Below are positions 7,112-12,712 of a stretch of 12,712 bases of DNA, one piece after another. The notes below the pieces were generated by a model that did not search any database, was not told the origin of the DNA, and was given only the letters and a program-made list of their open reading frames with translations. Every line of letters starts with the position of its first letter. Within the stretch, counting starts at the first letter, position 1. The DNA comes from a bacterium. GTDB lineage: Bacteria; Chloroflexota; Dormibacteria; Aeolococcales; Bog-877. Position numbers and translations under genes: made by a program. The stretch spans positions 1 through 12,712 of the forward strand of contig JAKBTP010000128.1 in assembly GCA_021844355.1 (NCBI GenBank), given 5' to 3'.

Positions 7112-7966
7112 ATGAAGAACTTGGATCCCGACGGCTGGGTGAGAGGCATGCAGTTCCTTGATCCCCTGGCCGACCTGGGCCAGCGTCTGGTCGGAGCTGG
7201 GCTCAGGCGTGGCGGTGCGCCGGCGGCCTCTGCGAAGAACCTTCTCAACGGCCCCTGGCTAGGGCACCCGCTGCACCCCATGCTCACCGACATCCCCATC
7301 GGCGCCTGGACCGGCGCGGCTCTGCTCGACCTCGCCGGGGAGGAGAGGGCGGCCGACCTGCTCATGGCGGCCGGCTGCGCCGCGGGTGTCGCTTCGGCCG
7401 CATCGGGGATCGCGGACTGGCAGGACAGCTACGGCCACGAGCGCCGGATGGGGGCGCTCCACGGCATCCTCAACCTCTCCGCGCTCGCCATGCTCACGGG
7501 GGCGGTGGCGCTGCGCGCCTCCGGGAGGCGCCACGCGGGCCGTCCGCTGGGGCGGCTGGGGCTGGGGCTGGCCCTGGGAGCGGCCTATTTTGGGGGGGAG
7601 CTGGTCTTCCGGCAGGGCACCCAGGTCAACCGCAACGCCTTCACCGAGGGCCCCTCCGACTGGACTCCCGCAGTCGTCGAGTCCGAGGTCCAAGAGGGTC
7701 GCCTTATCAGCTGCCAGGTCGGAGACGCGAAGGTCGTCCTCACCAGGATTGGCGGCCAGGTCTGCGCCGCGGGGAACGTCTGCCCCCACGCCGGTGGCCC
7801 CCTCTCCGAGGGCCGGCTGGAGGGAGGAGTGGTGACCTGCCCCTGGCATGGGTCGAAGTTCGAGCTCCGGACGGGGCGGGTCCTCTGGGGGCCGGCCACG
7901 ACCCCCATCCCCACCTACGAGGCGCGCCCGGGGGCCGGAGGGATGATCGAGGTGCGGGCCCGCTGA
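7112..7966 (+). CDS. DUF2231 membrane protein with C-terminal Rieske [2Fe-2S] domain
   Basis: 284-residue redox membrane protein. The N-terminal half matches DUF2231: HPLHPMLTDIPIGAW (52-66) followed by about four hydrophobic segments (64-74, 84-100, 115-135 and 148-166). Residues about 185-284 form a Rieske ferredoxin domain with both cluster-binding boxes, C224-P-H226 and C243-P-W-H246, in C-x-H-x16-C-x2-H spacing. The cluster should therefore be intact. It resembles ferredoxin-type Rieske domains attached to a membrane anchor and probably passes electrons at the membrane; partner and substrate are unknown. The ATG at 7112 has AGGAGG 6 nt upstream, which decides the start over a TTG at 7058. 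It is divergent from the response regulator and 62 nt before the Sir2 gene. I see no oxygenase subunit nearby, so a dioxygenase role is not supported. Confidence 0.88.
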   Translation: MKNLDPDGWVRGMQFLDPLADLGQRLVGAGLRRGGAPAASAKNLLNGPWLGHPLHPMLTDIPIGAWTGAALLDLAGEERAADLLMAAGCAAGVASAASGIADWQDSYGHERRMGALHGILNLSALAMLTGAVALRASGRRHAGRPLGRLGLGLALGAAYFGGELVFRQGTQVNRNAFTEGPSDWTPAVVESEVQEGRLISCQVGDAKVVLTRIGGQVCAAGNVCPHAGGPLSEGRLEGGVVTCPWHGSKFELRTGRVLWGPATTPIPTYEARPGAGGMIEVRAR

Positions 7967-7988
7967 GCCCGGATCCCCTCCTGGAGCG

Positions 7989-8027
7989 GCTCGCCCCGGG
8001 AGGCGCGCACCGTCAGCTGGGGCGAGC
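7989..8027 (+). repeat. Inverted repeat abutting the Sir2 start
   Basis: A perfect 9-bp inverted repeat, GCTCGCCCC (7989-7997) and GGGGCGAGC (8019-8027), encloses a 21-nt loop and ends one base before the GTG of the Sir2 gene. A purine-rich GGGAGG (7998-8003) begins the loop. It could terminate the Rieske transcript or restrict Sir2 translation. At this GC content several 9-bp repeats are expected by chance in the window, so only the position is notable. Confidence 0.3.
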
Positions 8028-8028
8028 G

Positions 8029-8769
8029 GTGGAACTGCTTTCCCTAGCGCGCCGGGTCTGCGTCCTCACCGGAGCCGGGATCTCCACCGACTCCGGCATC
8101 CCCGACTTCCGCGGTCCCCAAGGGATCTGGACCAAGGATCCCAGTGCCGCCGGCCTGGCCACCCTCCAGCACTACCTCTCCAGCCCCGCCGTTCGGGCCG
8201 AGACCTGGCAGCGGCGGGCCTTCGCCCCGGGTCCCCGCCCCCGGCCCAACCGGGGGCACCTGGCCCTGGTCGAGCTGGAGCGGCAGGGCCGGCTGCGAGC
8301 GCTTGTCACCCAGAACGTGGACGGCCTGCACCTGGCCGCCGGGATCACGCCCGACCTCCTGGTCGAGATCCACGGCCACCTCCGTGGCTACCGCTGCCTC
8401 GGCTGTGGCCGGGAGGGTCAGATGGAGGAGGTGCTGGAGAGGGTGCGGCATGGGGAGCTGGACCCGGCCTGCCCCGCCTGTGGAGGGATTCTCAAGTCGG
8501 CGGCCATCTCCTTCGGCCAGCCGCTGGAGGGCGAGGCGGTCCGACGGGCCGAGGAGGCGGCCCAGGACTGCGATCTCTTCCTGGCGGTGGGGACCCGGCT
8601 CGAGGTCCAGCCGGCGGCCACCCTCCCCATCCTGGCCCTGCGCCACGGAGCCCGCCTGGTGATCGTCAACCGGGAGCCCACCCGTCTTGACAGGAGGGCG
8701 GCGGCCGTGGTCCGGATGGGAGCCTCCCAGGCGCTGCCCCGGCTCATAGGAGACTCGGCCAGACGCTGA
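8029..8769 (+). CDS. Sir2-family NAD-dependent protein deacylase
   Basis: 246-residue sirtuin that removes acyl groups from protein lysines with consumption of NAD, releasing nicotinamide and O-acyl-ADP-ribose. The NAD site shows GAGISTDSGIPDFRG (15-29). TQNVDGLH (94-101) and the catalytic H115 (EIHGHLRG) follow. A structural zinc is held by C123/C126 and C148/C151 (CLGC, CPAC). GTR (188-190) and VNRE (213-216) complete the NAD pocket. The usual FGE segment reads FGQPL (162-166), a variant I recall from other bacterial sirtuins. The GTG at 8029 is the first ATG/GTG/TTG in the frame, but the frame is open further upstream and the start lacks a close Shine-Dalgarno site, so the N-terminus is less certain. 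It faces the zinc deacetylase tail-to-tail, 4 nt apart. CobB-like is the general class. Confidence 0.93.
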   Translation: MELLSLARRVCVLTGAGISTDSGIPDFRGPQGIWTKDPSAAGLATLQHYLSSPAVRAETWQRRAFAPGPRPRPNRGHLALVELERQGRLRALVTQNVDGLHLAAGITPDLLVEIHGHLRGYRCLGCGREGQMEEVLERVRHGELDPACPACGGILKSAAISFGQPLEGEAVRRAEEAAQDCDLFLAVGTRLEVQPAATLPILALRHGARLVIVNREPTRLDRRAAAVVRMGASQALPRLIGDSARR

Positions 8770-8773
8770 GAGG

Positions 8774-9760
8774 TCAGGCCGGGGAACGCTCCTGACTCGG
8801 GACCGGCTCCAGGCCGGACAGGGCGAGGGCGCAGGCGACGGCGGCGATGGGCATCTCCCGGAGGTCGTATCCCCCCTCCAGGAAGGCGGCGACCCGGCCG
8901 GGGCAGCTCTCGGCGGCCACCTCGGCCACCCGGGCCATGGCCAGCCCGTAGGAGGGCCAGCGGAGCCTGAGGCCGGCGAGGGGGTCGCCCTGCAGGGCGT
9001 CGAACCCGAGGCTCACCAGGATCAGCTCCGGGCGATGGCGTCGGACCGCCGGGAGCACCTGGGACTCCAGCTCCGCGAGCCAGACCGGGCCGTCGGTGCC
9101 GGGCCGCAGGGGGACGTTGATGTTGGCTCCGAAGCCGTCGCCCCCGCCACGCTCCGAGGCTGCACCGGTGCCCGGGTACAGGGGCCACTGGTGGAGCGAG
9201 GTGTAGAGCACCTGGGGGTCCTCCCAGAACACCTCCTGGGTGCCGTTCCCGTGATGGACGTCCAGGTCGAGGATCGCCACCCGCTCCACCCCCAGCCGCC
9301 TCTGGGCATGCCTGGCTGCCAGGGCCAGGTTGTTGAAGAGGCAGAAGCCCATGGCCCGGTCCGGGGTGGCGTGGTGCCCGGGGGGGCGCACCAGCGCCAG
9401 GGAGGGGGTCGGTGCGGGGGCGCAGGCCAGCTCGGCCGCCGCCAGGGACGCGCCGACGGCGTCCAGGGCGATGTCGAAGGAGAAGGGGGTGCAGTAGGTG
9501 TCGGGGTCGATCCAGCCGCCGCCCTCGAGGGAGAGGGCCTGGATCCGGTCGACGTGGCGGGGATGGTGCACCAGCAGCAGGTCATCGGGGTCGGCCCTGC
9601 GGGCGGAGCGCCAGCTCCCGGGAGATATGAGCGGCTCCGCGCGCAGCCCCGCCACGATGGCGCGAAGCCGATCAGGGCATTCGGGATGGCCCGGGCTCTC
9701 GTGGTCGAGGAAGATCTCGTCGTAGAGCAGGGCCAGCCCGGCCTCCCCCTCCCCCGCCAC
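8774..9760 (-). CDS. Zinc-dependent histone-deacetylase-family hydrolase (AcuC / acetylpolyamine amidohydrolase-like)
   Basis: 328-residue HDAC-superfamily amide hydrolase. Bacterial members remove acetyl groups from lysines, polyamines or small amides; the substrate here is not evident. Motifs are ESPGHPECPDRL (21-32), RPPGHHA (125-131, catalytic H129/H130), LDLDVHHGNGT (165-174, zinc ligands D167 and H169), SLHQWPLYPGTG (188-199), GFDA (252-255, third zinc ligand D254) and the transition-state tyrosine in EGGYDL (Y298). All catalytic residues are present. The GTG at 9760 begins 1 nt after the stop of the tandem YbjQ-like gene, so the two are almost certainly co-transcribed and translationally coupled. 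It ends the four-gene minus operon and meets the Sir2 gene tail-to-tail. No signal peptide is seen, so it is probably cytoplasmic. Confidence 0.92.
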   Translation of the reverse strand: MAGEGEAGLALLYDEIFLDHESPGHPECPDRLRAIVAGLRAEPLISPGSWRSARRADPDDLLLVHHPRHVDRIQALSLEGGGWIDPDTYCTPFSFDIALDAVGASLAAAELACAPAPTPSLALVRPPGHHATPDRAMGFCLFNNLALAARHAQRRLGVERVAILDLDVHHGNGTQEVFWEDPQVLYTSLHQWPLYPGTGAASERGGGDGFGANINVPLRPGTDGPVWLAELESQVLPAVRRHRPELILVSLGFDALQGDPLAGLRLRWPSYGLAMARVAEVAAESCPGRVAAFLEGGYDLREMPIAAVACALALSGLEPVPSQERSPA

Positions 9761-9761
9761 C

Positions 9762-10571
9762 CTATTGGTCCAGGGAGAGCACCATCTGGGGCGCCGCGAT
9801 GCGGTGATCCTCCCGGGTGGGCTTGACCGCGGTCCCCACCGCGAAGAACTCGATCACGTGGCTGCCCCAGCCGTGGTTGTTCTCCTTGATCTGGGCACCC
9901 ACGATCCCCTCGGCGGCCACCTCCTCGGCCTCCCGCTGCATCCGCTCCATGGCCAGCTCGCGGGCGTCGTAGAGGGCCTGGGTGAAGTTCGGCATCTCCT
10001 GGTTCTGCCCCACGCGACGCATCCACTGGCCCAGCCCCTGGTGGGCCACGTGGTAGACGCAGGACCCCATGACCAGGGCCAGGGGGGCGTAGCCGGCCTG
10101 GAGCAGCGTCCAGAAGTCCTGACCGGAGAGGTCGGAGGTGAAAGGCTTGCCCTGGGGAGTGCGCATGGTCCCCTGCGCGCTGCGCACCGCGGTTCCCACC
10201 GCCATGAACTCGGCCAGCCCCTGGCCCCACTCGTACCGGTTGATGTCCAGCCGGACCCCCACGATCCCGTCCGCCCCGAGGACGTCGGCCTCCTCCTCCA
10301 TGCGGCTCATCGCCAGCTCCCGGGCCTGGTACATCGCCTGGCTCAGCACCTGGAGCTCCTGGTTCTGCCCGTAGTTGGCCATCTGCAGGCCGATGTGGTA
10401 GATGGAGCTGCCCACCACCAGCCCCACCGGCTCGAACCCGGCCTCCTTCACCAGCAGGAACTCGGAGATCGAGAGGTCGCTGGTGAAGAGCTTGCGGTGG
10501 CCCTCGGTGCCGCGCATCTCCTTGAGCCGGTTGACGGCGTCCTCGGGGATCAGGGGCTGCTGCTCGCTCAA
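9762..10571 (-). CDS. Tandem YbjQ-like (putative heavy-metal-binding) protein B
   Basis: 269-residue protein made of two copies of a YbjQ-like domain (PF01906 type), at about 29-130 and 144-250. Each copy opens with FTSDLS, then G-(F/Y)-x-P, a GS turn with YH, a helix rich in ARELAM, and ends in G(I/V)VG followed by F(M/F)AVGTAV. The usual family member is a single domain of about 100 residues that forms oligomers; the metal-binding label is a family name without firm biochemical proof. No signal peptide or membrane segment is seen. The start is a TTG at 10571 with GGAGGA 6 nt upstream; two nearby ATGs are out of frame. It lies 13 nt after paralogue A and 1 nt before the HDAC gene. Confidence 0.85.
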   Translation of the reverse strand: MSEQQPLIPEDAVNRLKEMRGTEGHRKLFTSDLSISEFLLVKEAGFEPVGLVVGSSIYHIGLQMANYGQNQELQVLSQAMYQARELAMSRMEEEADVLGADGIVGVRLDINRYEWGQGLAEFMAVGTAVRSAQGTMRTPQGKPFTSDLSGQDFWTLLQAGYAPLALVMGSCVYHVAHQGLGQWMRRVGQNQEMPNFTQALYDARELAMERMQREAEEVAAEGIVGAQIKENNHGWGSHVIEFFAVGTAVKPTREDHRIAAPQMVLSLDQ

Positions 10572-10577
10572 GGCATC

Positions 10578-10583
10578 TCCTCC
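10578..10583 (-). promoter_or_regulatory. Shine-Dalgarno site fixing a TTG start
   Basis: GGAGGA on the minus strand sits 6 nt before the TTG at 10571. The only nearby ATGs (10585 and 10576 on the minus strand) are in other frames, so this site supports TTG as the real start of tandem YbjQ-like protein B. Confidence 0.6.
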
Positions 10584-10584
10584 A

Positions 10585-11502
10585 TCAACTCAACGGGACC
10601 ACCAGGCGCGGGGCGGGCGCCGCCGCGGCGCGCTCCCCCTCCGCCACCACGGTGCCCAGCGCCACCCACTGCACGATCCGTCCCTGGACCTGCTCCGAGC
10701 CGGTCTGATACTCCAGGACGTGGGACTCCAGCTCCACCCCGACCACCCCCTCGCCCCCCAGCGCCGAGGCCTCCGCCGCCATCCGGGCCCGGCTCTGGTG
10801 CTGGGCGAGGTGCAGCGCCCGGGAGAAGCTGGACACCTCCTGGTTGGACCAGGCCGCCATCCCGCCCATGAGGCCGCCGAAGAAGGCCATCGCGGTCCAG
10901 GCGCTGGCCCCCAGTGCCACCCCCAGGGGCCGCTGCCCGGTGGCGGCCAGCTTGGCCAGGTCCTGCCCACTGAGCGTCGATGTGAAGGGCCGGGCGGCGG
11001 GGGCCCCTCCCTCGCGCCGGACCGCGGTGCCGAGGACGGTGAACTCGGCCATCCCCTGGGCCCACTCCCAGCTGCGGACCACGAGCCGCACCCCCACCAC
11101 CCCCTCGGCCCCCAGCCCCTCGGCCTCGCGCATCAGCCGGCCCAGGGCCAGCTGACGGGCCTCGGTGAGCGCCCGGGTCAGGGGAAGGTTCTCCTGGGGC
11201 TCGGGAGCCGCCCAGCCCATCCCCAGCCCCCCCAGGCGGGAGAAGCCGCCCTGCACCCAGCCGATCTGGTACATGGAGCTGCCCATCACCAGCGCCAGCG
11301 GACGGTAGCCCAGCTGCCGCAGCGCCGCCAGCTCGTCGACCGAGAGGTCGGAGGTGAAGGCCGCCCCCGGCTCGCGCTGGCGGGCGATGCGCTCCTCGGC
11401 CTCCAGGGGGATCCCTCCCGCCTCCACCATCTGGCGGCTGCGCTCGGCCCGCTCCTGCTCCTCGGGAGAAGGTCCGGGCCGGGCGCCGCGGAAGAATCGC
11501 AC
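10585..11502 (-). CDS. Tandem YbjQ-like (putative heavy-metal-binding) protein A
   Basis: 305-residue paralogue of the next gene with two YbjQ-like domains, about 49-162 and 173-286. The first copy is canonical: FTSDLS, GYRPLALVMGSSMY, AR.LALGRLMREAEGLGAEGVVGV, VLGTAV. The second is more divergent: FTSTLSGQD, GQRPLGVALGAS, a Gly/Met-rich hydrophobic stretch (203-218), GEGVVGVELE, WVALGTVV. A charged N-terminal extension of about 45 residues, rich in Glu and Arg, precedes copy 1, and an Ala/Pro-rich tail follows copy 2. The extension shares an IP.EA..R pattern with protein B (PEDAVNRL), supporting common descent. The GTG at 11502 lies 2 nt after the preceding stop, so it is co-transcribed with the 133-aa gene. 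The role is unknown; the metal-binding name is inherited from the family. Confidence 0.82.
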   Translation of the reverse strand: MRFFRGARPGPSPEEQERAERSRQMVEAGGIPLEAEERIARQREPGAAFTSDLSVDELAALRQLGYRPLALVMGSSMYQIGWVQGGFSRLGGLGMGWAAPEPQENLPLTRALTEARQLALGRLMREAEGLGAEGVVGVRLVVRSWEWAQGMAEFTVLGTAVRREGGAPAARPFTSTLSGQDLAKLAATGQRPLGVALGASAWTAMAFFGGLMGGMAAWSNQEVSSFSRALHLAQHQSRARMAAEASALGGEGVVGVELESHVLEYQTGSEQVQGRIVQWVALGTVVAEGERAAAAPAPRLVVPLS

Positions 11503-11504
11503 CG

Positions 11505-11906
11505 TCAGCTGAGGAGCCGCTCTAGGGCGATCCGCCCCTCGGAGGTGGATTGGCCCTCGCGGACCAGCGCCCGGCTGAGCTCGGCGAGCCAGGAGTCGAC
11601 GGCCAGCTCCTCGGTCTTGAGAGCGATCCCCCGCACCACCCGGACCCGGCGGGCCAGCACCGCACCCTGCTCCCGCGCCACTTCGAAGCGGTCCTCGCCC
11701 AGCTGGATCAGGATCCGGCGCACCTGCTTGTGGCGGCGCAGCATCCCCCCCTGGTACTCGACCTTGACCCGCCCGGGAAGCGCTCCAGTGAACTTGTCGG
11801 CCAGCACCTCCAGGAAGGTGGAGAGATCGCGGGAGTCCGCGCGCAGCCCCGCCGCCAGCTGCTCGAAGTCAGGTTGGGAATCGGGCTGGAGGCTGAGCTG
11901 GTCCAT
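11505..11906 (-). CDS. Conserved-looking hypothetical protein, first gene of the YbjQ-HDAC operon
   Basis: 133-residue soluble protein that I cannot assign to a named family. The N-terminal third is predicted helical and acidic (DFEQLAAGLRADSRDLSTFLEVLADKF). The middle alternates in a beta-like pattern (RVKVEYQGG, QVRRILIQLGEDRFEVARE, AVLARRVRVVRGIALKTEEL). The C-terminus is helical (DSWLAELSRALVRE, ALERLL). It has no Cys pair, signal peptide or membrane segment. The start is uncertain. The ATG at 11906 is 10 nt after TATATT, fitting a nearly leaderless transcript. A TTG at 11918 has GGAGG only 4 nt upstream. The GTG/ATG-less extension to 11975 is low quality. Its stop is 2 nt before protein A, so it probably works with the YbjQ-like proteins. 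Confidence 0.72.
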   Translation of the reverse strand: MDQLSLQPDSQPDFEQLAAGLRADSRDLSTFLEVLADKFTGALPGRVKVEYQGGMLRRHKQVRRILIQLGEDRFEVAREQGAVLARRVRVVRGIALKTEELAVDSWLAELSRALVREGQSTSEGRIALERLLS

Positions 11907-12077
11907 CTGCCAGGGCAATATACCTCCCCCTCTGGGCCAACCAGAATCGGGTGGATTTGTCAAGCCCCTTCCCAAAGAGCCCTCCAGTCCCTAATCTTGC
12001 GGGCAACAGGCAATGGGGAGGGGCCGGTGTCCTAGGGACTCCTCCCCGGTGAGTGACTTGTAGGGAGGTGCCCAAAG
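11907..12077. promoter_or_regulatory. Divergent intergenic region: promoters for the YbjQ-HDAC operon and the amino-acid permease
   Basis: This 171-nt region separates divergent genes and is visibly less GC-rich in its middle. For the plus permease, TAATCT (11992-11997) is a plausible -10 with TTCCCA (11969-11974) 17 nt upstream as a weak -35, predicting a leader of about 70 nt. For the minus operon, TATATT (minus strand, 11922-11917) is a plausible -10 just before the ATG. A good TTGACA (minus, 11963-11958) lies too far from it to be its -35. GGGAGG at 12063-12068 is a strong Shine-Dalgarno site for the permease. Confidence 0.5.
12015..12068 (+). promoter_or_regulatory. Permease leader hairpin with alternative pairing to the ribosome binding site
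   Basis: In the permease 5' leader, 12015-12023 can pair with 12039-12047 (nine pairs, one G-U), with a small inner stem TCC-TAG-GGA at 12030-12038. The 3' arm sequence CCTCCC (12041-12046) is also a perfect complement of the Shine-Dalgarno GGGAGG (12063-12068). The two pairings exclude each other, so the leader could switch between an open and a blocked ribosome site. I recognise no known riboswitch class. The arms are short and purine/pyrimidine-biased, so chance is possible. Confidence 0.4.
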
Positions 12078-12712
12078 ATGGCCACGGCGGCGAAACCTGA
12101 CTACGACGCTTCGGATCGCAAGCTAGCCCGGACCATGTCGGTCTGGCAGCTTTTCTTCCTCTCCATGGGAGGGATCATCGGCTCCGGGTGGCTGTTCGCG
12201 GCCATCGCCTCGGCCTCGGTGGCCGGGCCGGGCGCGATCGTCTCCTGGATCGTGGGTGGCGTGCTGGTCCTCTTCGTTGCCCTCAACTACGCCGAGGTGT
12301 CGGGGATGCTCCCCCGCAGCGGAGCGATCGTGCGCTACCCGCACCTGACCCACGGCGGCTACACCGGCTTCATCCTGGGCTGGACATACCTCCTGTCGGC
12401 GGTCTCGGTGCCCGCCATCGAGGCCGAGGCGGTCGTCACCTATGCCAGCTCCTACATCCACGGGATCGTCAACTCCAGCTCCGAGCTGACCTGGCCCTCC
12501 GGGATCCTCTTCGGGGTCCTGCTGATGATCCTGTTCTTCATCATCAACTACGCCGGGATCCGCTTCCTCAGCCAGTTCAACTCCTTCGTCACCGGCTGGA
12601 AGTTCGTGATCCCCGGCCTGACCATCATCCTGCTGCTGATCCTGGACCTGCACACCAAGAACTTCTCGGGGTACGGCGGCTTCTTCCCGCTCGGGACCCA
12701 GCCGGTCCTGGG
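12078..12712 (+). CDS. APC-superfamily amino-acid permease, N-terminal part (3' end outside window)
   Basis: The first 211 residues of a polytopic transporter of the amino acid-polyamine-organocation superfamily, importing amino acids or related organic cations by proton or sodium symport, or by exchange. After a short hydrophilic N-terminus, TM1 carries the unwound substrate-contact motif GGIIGSGWLF (31-40). Further hydrophobic segments lie at about 41-48, 53-70, 96-113, 142-161 and 172-189. The conserved loop NYAEVSGMLPRSGAIVRYPHL lies between about 70 and 90. The ATG at 12078 has GGGAGG 9 nt upstream. The frame is open to the window edge, so length and specificity cannot be judged. It is divergent from the YbjQ-HDAC operon, and its leader can fold a hairpin involving the ribosome site. 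The family is clear; the substrate is not. Confidence 0.92.
   Translation, partial: MATAAKPDYDASDRKLARTMSVWQLFFLSMGGIIGSGWLFAAIASASVAGPGAIVSWIVGGVLVLFVALNYAEVSGMLPRSGAIVRYPHLTHGGYTGFILGWTYLLSAVSVPAIEAEAVVTYASSYIHGIVNSSSELTWPSGILFGVLLMILFFIINYAGIRFLSQFNSFVTGWKFVIPGLTIILLLILDLHTKNFSGYGGFFPLGTQPVL

Noticed and set aside
8029..8769. Sir2 gene as part of an antiphage defence system
   Set aside because: It is a compact stand-alone sirtuin with a zinc finger of the ordinary deacylase type. No Argonaute, HerA or TIR-like partner is nearby.
9762..11502. Recent DNA-level tandem duplication of YbjQ-like genes
   Set aside because: The four domains align as protein but are clearly diverged in sequence and length, so the duplication is old and not an active repeat array.
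10402..11994. 530-codon plus-strand open frame opposite the YbjQ-like genes
   Set aside because: No recognisable domain and His/Leu/Gly/Pro-rich shadow composition; the minus strand encodes repeated conserved domains.
1..12712. CRISPR arrays, tRNAs, rRNAs, insertion sequences or prophage genes
   Set aside because: I found no regularly spaced repeats, tRNA-like cloverleaf with a TTCRA arm, transposase or integrase motif. This was a visual search, so a weak tRNA could be missed.

Overview
The window is very GC-rich bacterial DNA. Genes are densely packed, many stop/start pairs are GTGA-type overlaps or 1-8 nt gaps, and GTG or TTG starts are frequent. The base composition, a full squalene/hopene gene set and the soil-type gene mix suggest a high-GC Gram-positive-like or Chloroflexota/Dormibacterota-like bacterium. 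That placement is inference; the sequence carries no rRNA or other taxonomic marker. I saw no tRNA, rRNA, CRISPR array, insertion sequence or integrase.

Region 1 (1-6378) is a hopanoid locus in two converging arms. The plus arm runs squalene-hopene cyclase (3' part only) - hpnC - hpnD - hpnE. HpnC, HpnD and HpnE convert farnesyl diphosphate to squalene, and the cyclase closes it to hopene. The minus arm runs response regulator - hpnA - a two-domain gene. That last gene joins a CruF/DUF422 carotenoid-hydratase-like membrane domain to an HpnG-like nucleoside phosphorylase/nucleosidase domain. HpnG normally acts on adenosylhopane made by HpnH; hpnH is not in the window. The fusion is the most unusual gene here.

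Region 2 (6375-7966) is a divergent pair. An OmpR-type response regulator with a degenerate receiver heads the minus hopanoid arm. Facing away is a DUF2231 membrane protein with a C-terminal Rieske [2Fe-2S] domain.

Region 3 (8029-11906) holds two kinds of lysine deacetylase placed tail-to-tail with 4 nt between them: a Sir2 NAD-dependent deacylase (+) and a zinc histone-deacetylase-family hydrolase (-). The latter is the last gene of a tight minus-strand operon: unknown 133-aa protein - tandem YbjQ-like protein A - tandem YbjQ-like protein B - HDAC-like hydrolase. Four YbjQ-like (PF01906-type) domains therefore sit in two adjacent paralogous genes.

Region 4 (11907-12712) is a 171-nt divergent intergenic region, then the 5' part of an APC-family amino-acid permease. 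The permease leader can fold a hairpin whose 3' arm could instead pair with the ribosome binding site, so translational control is possible. No stretch over 300 nt lacks a gene.
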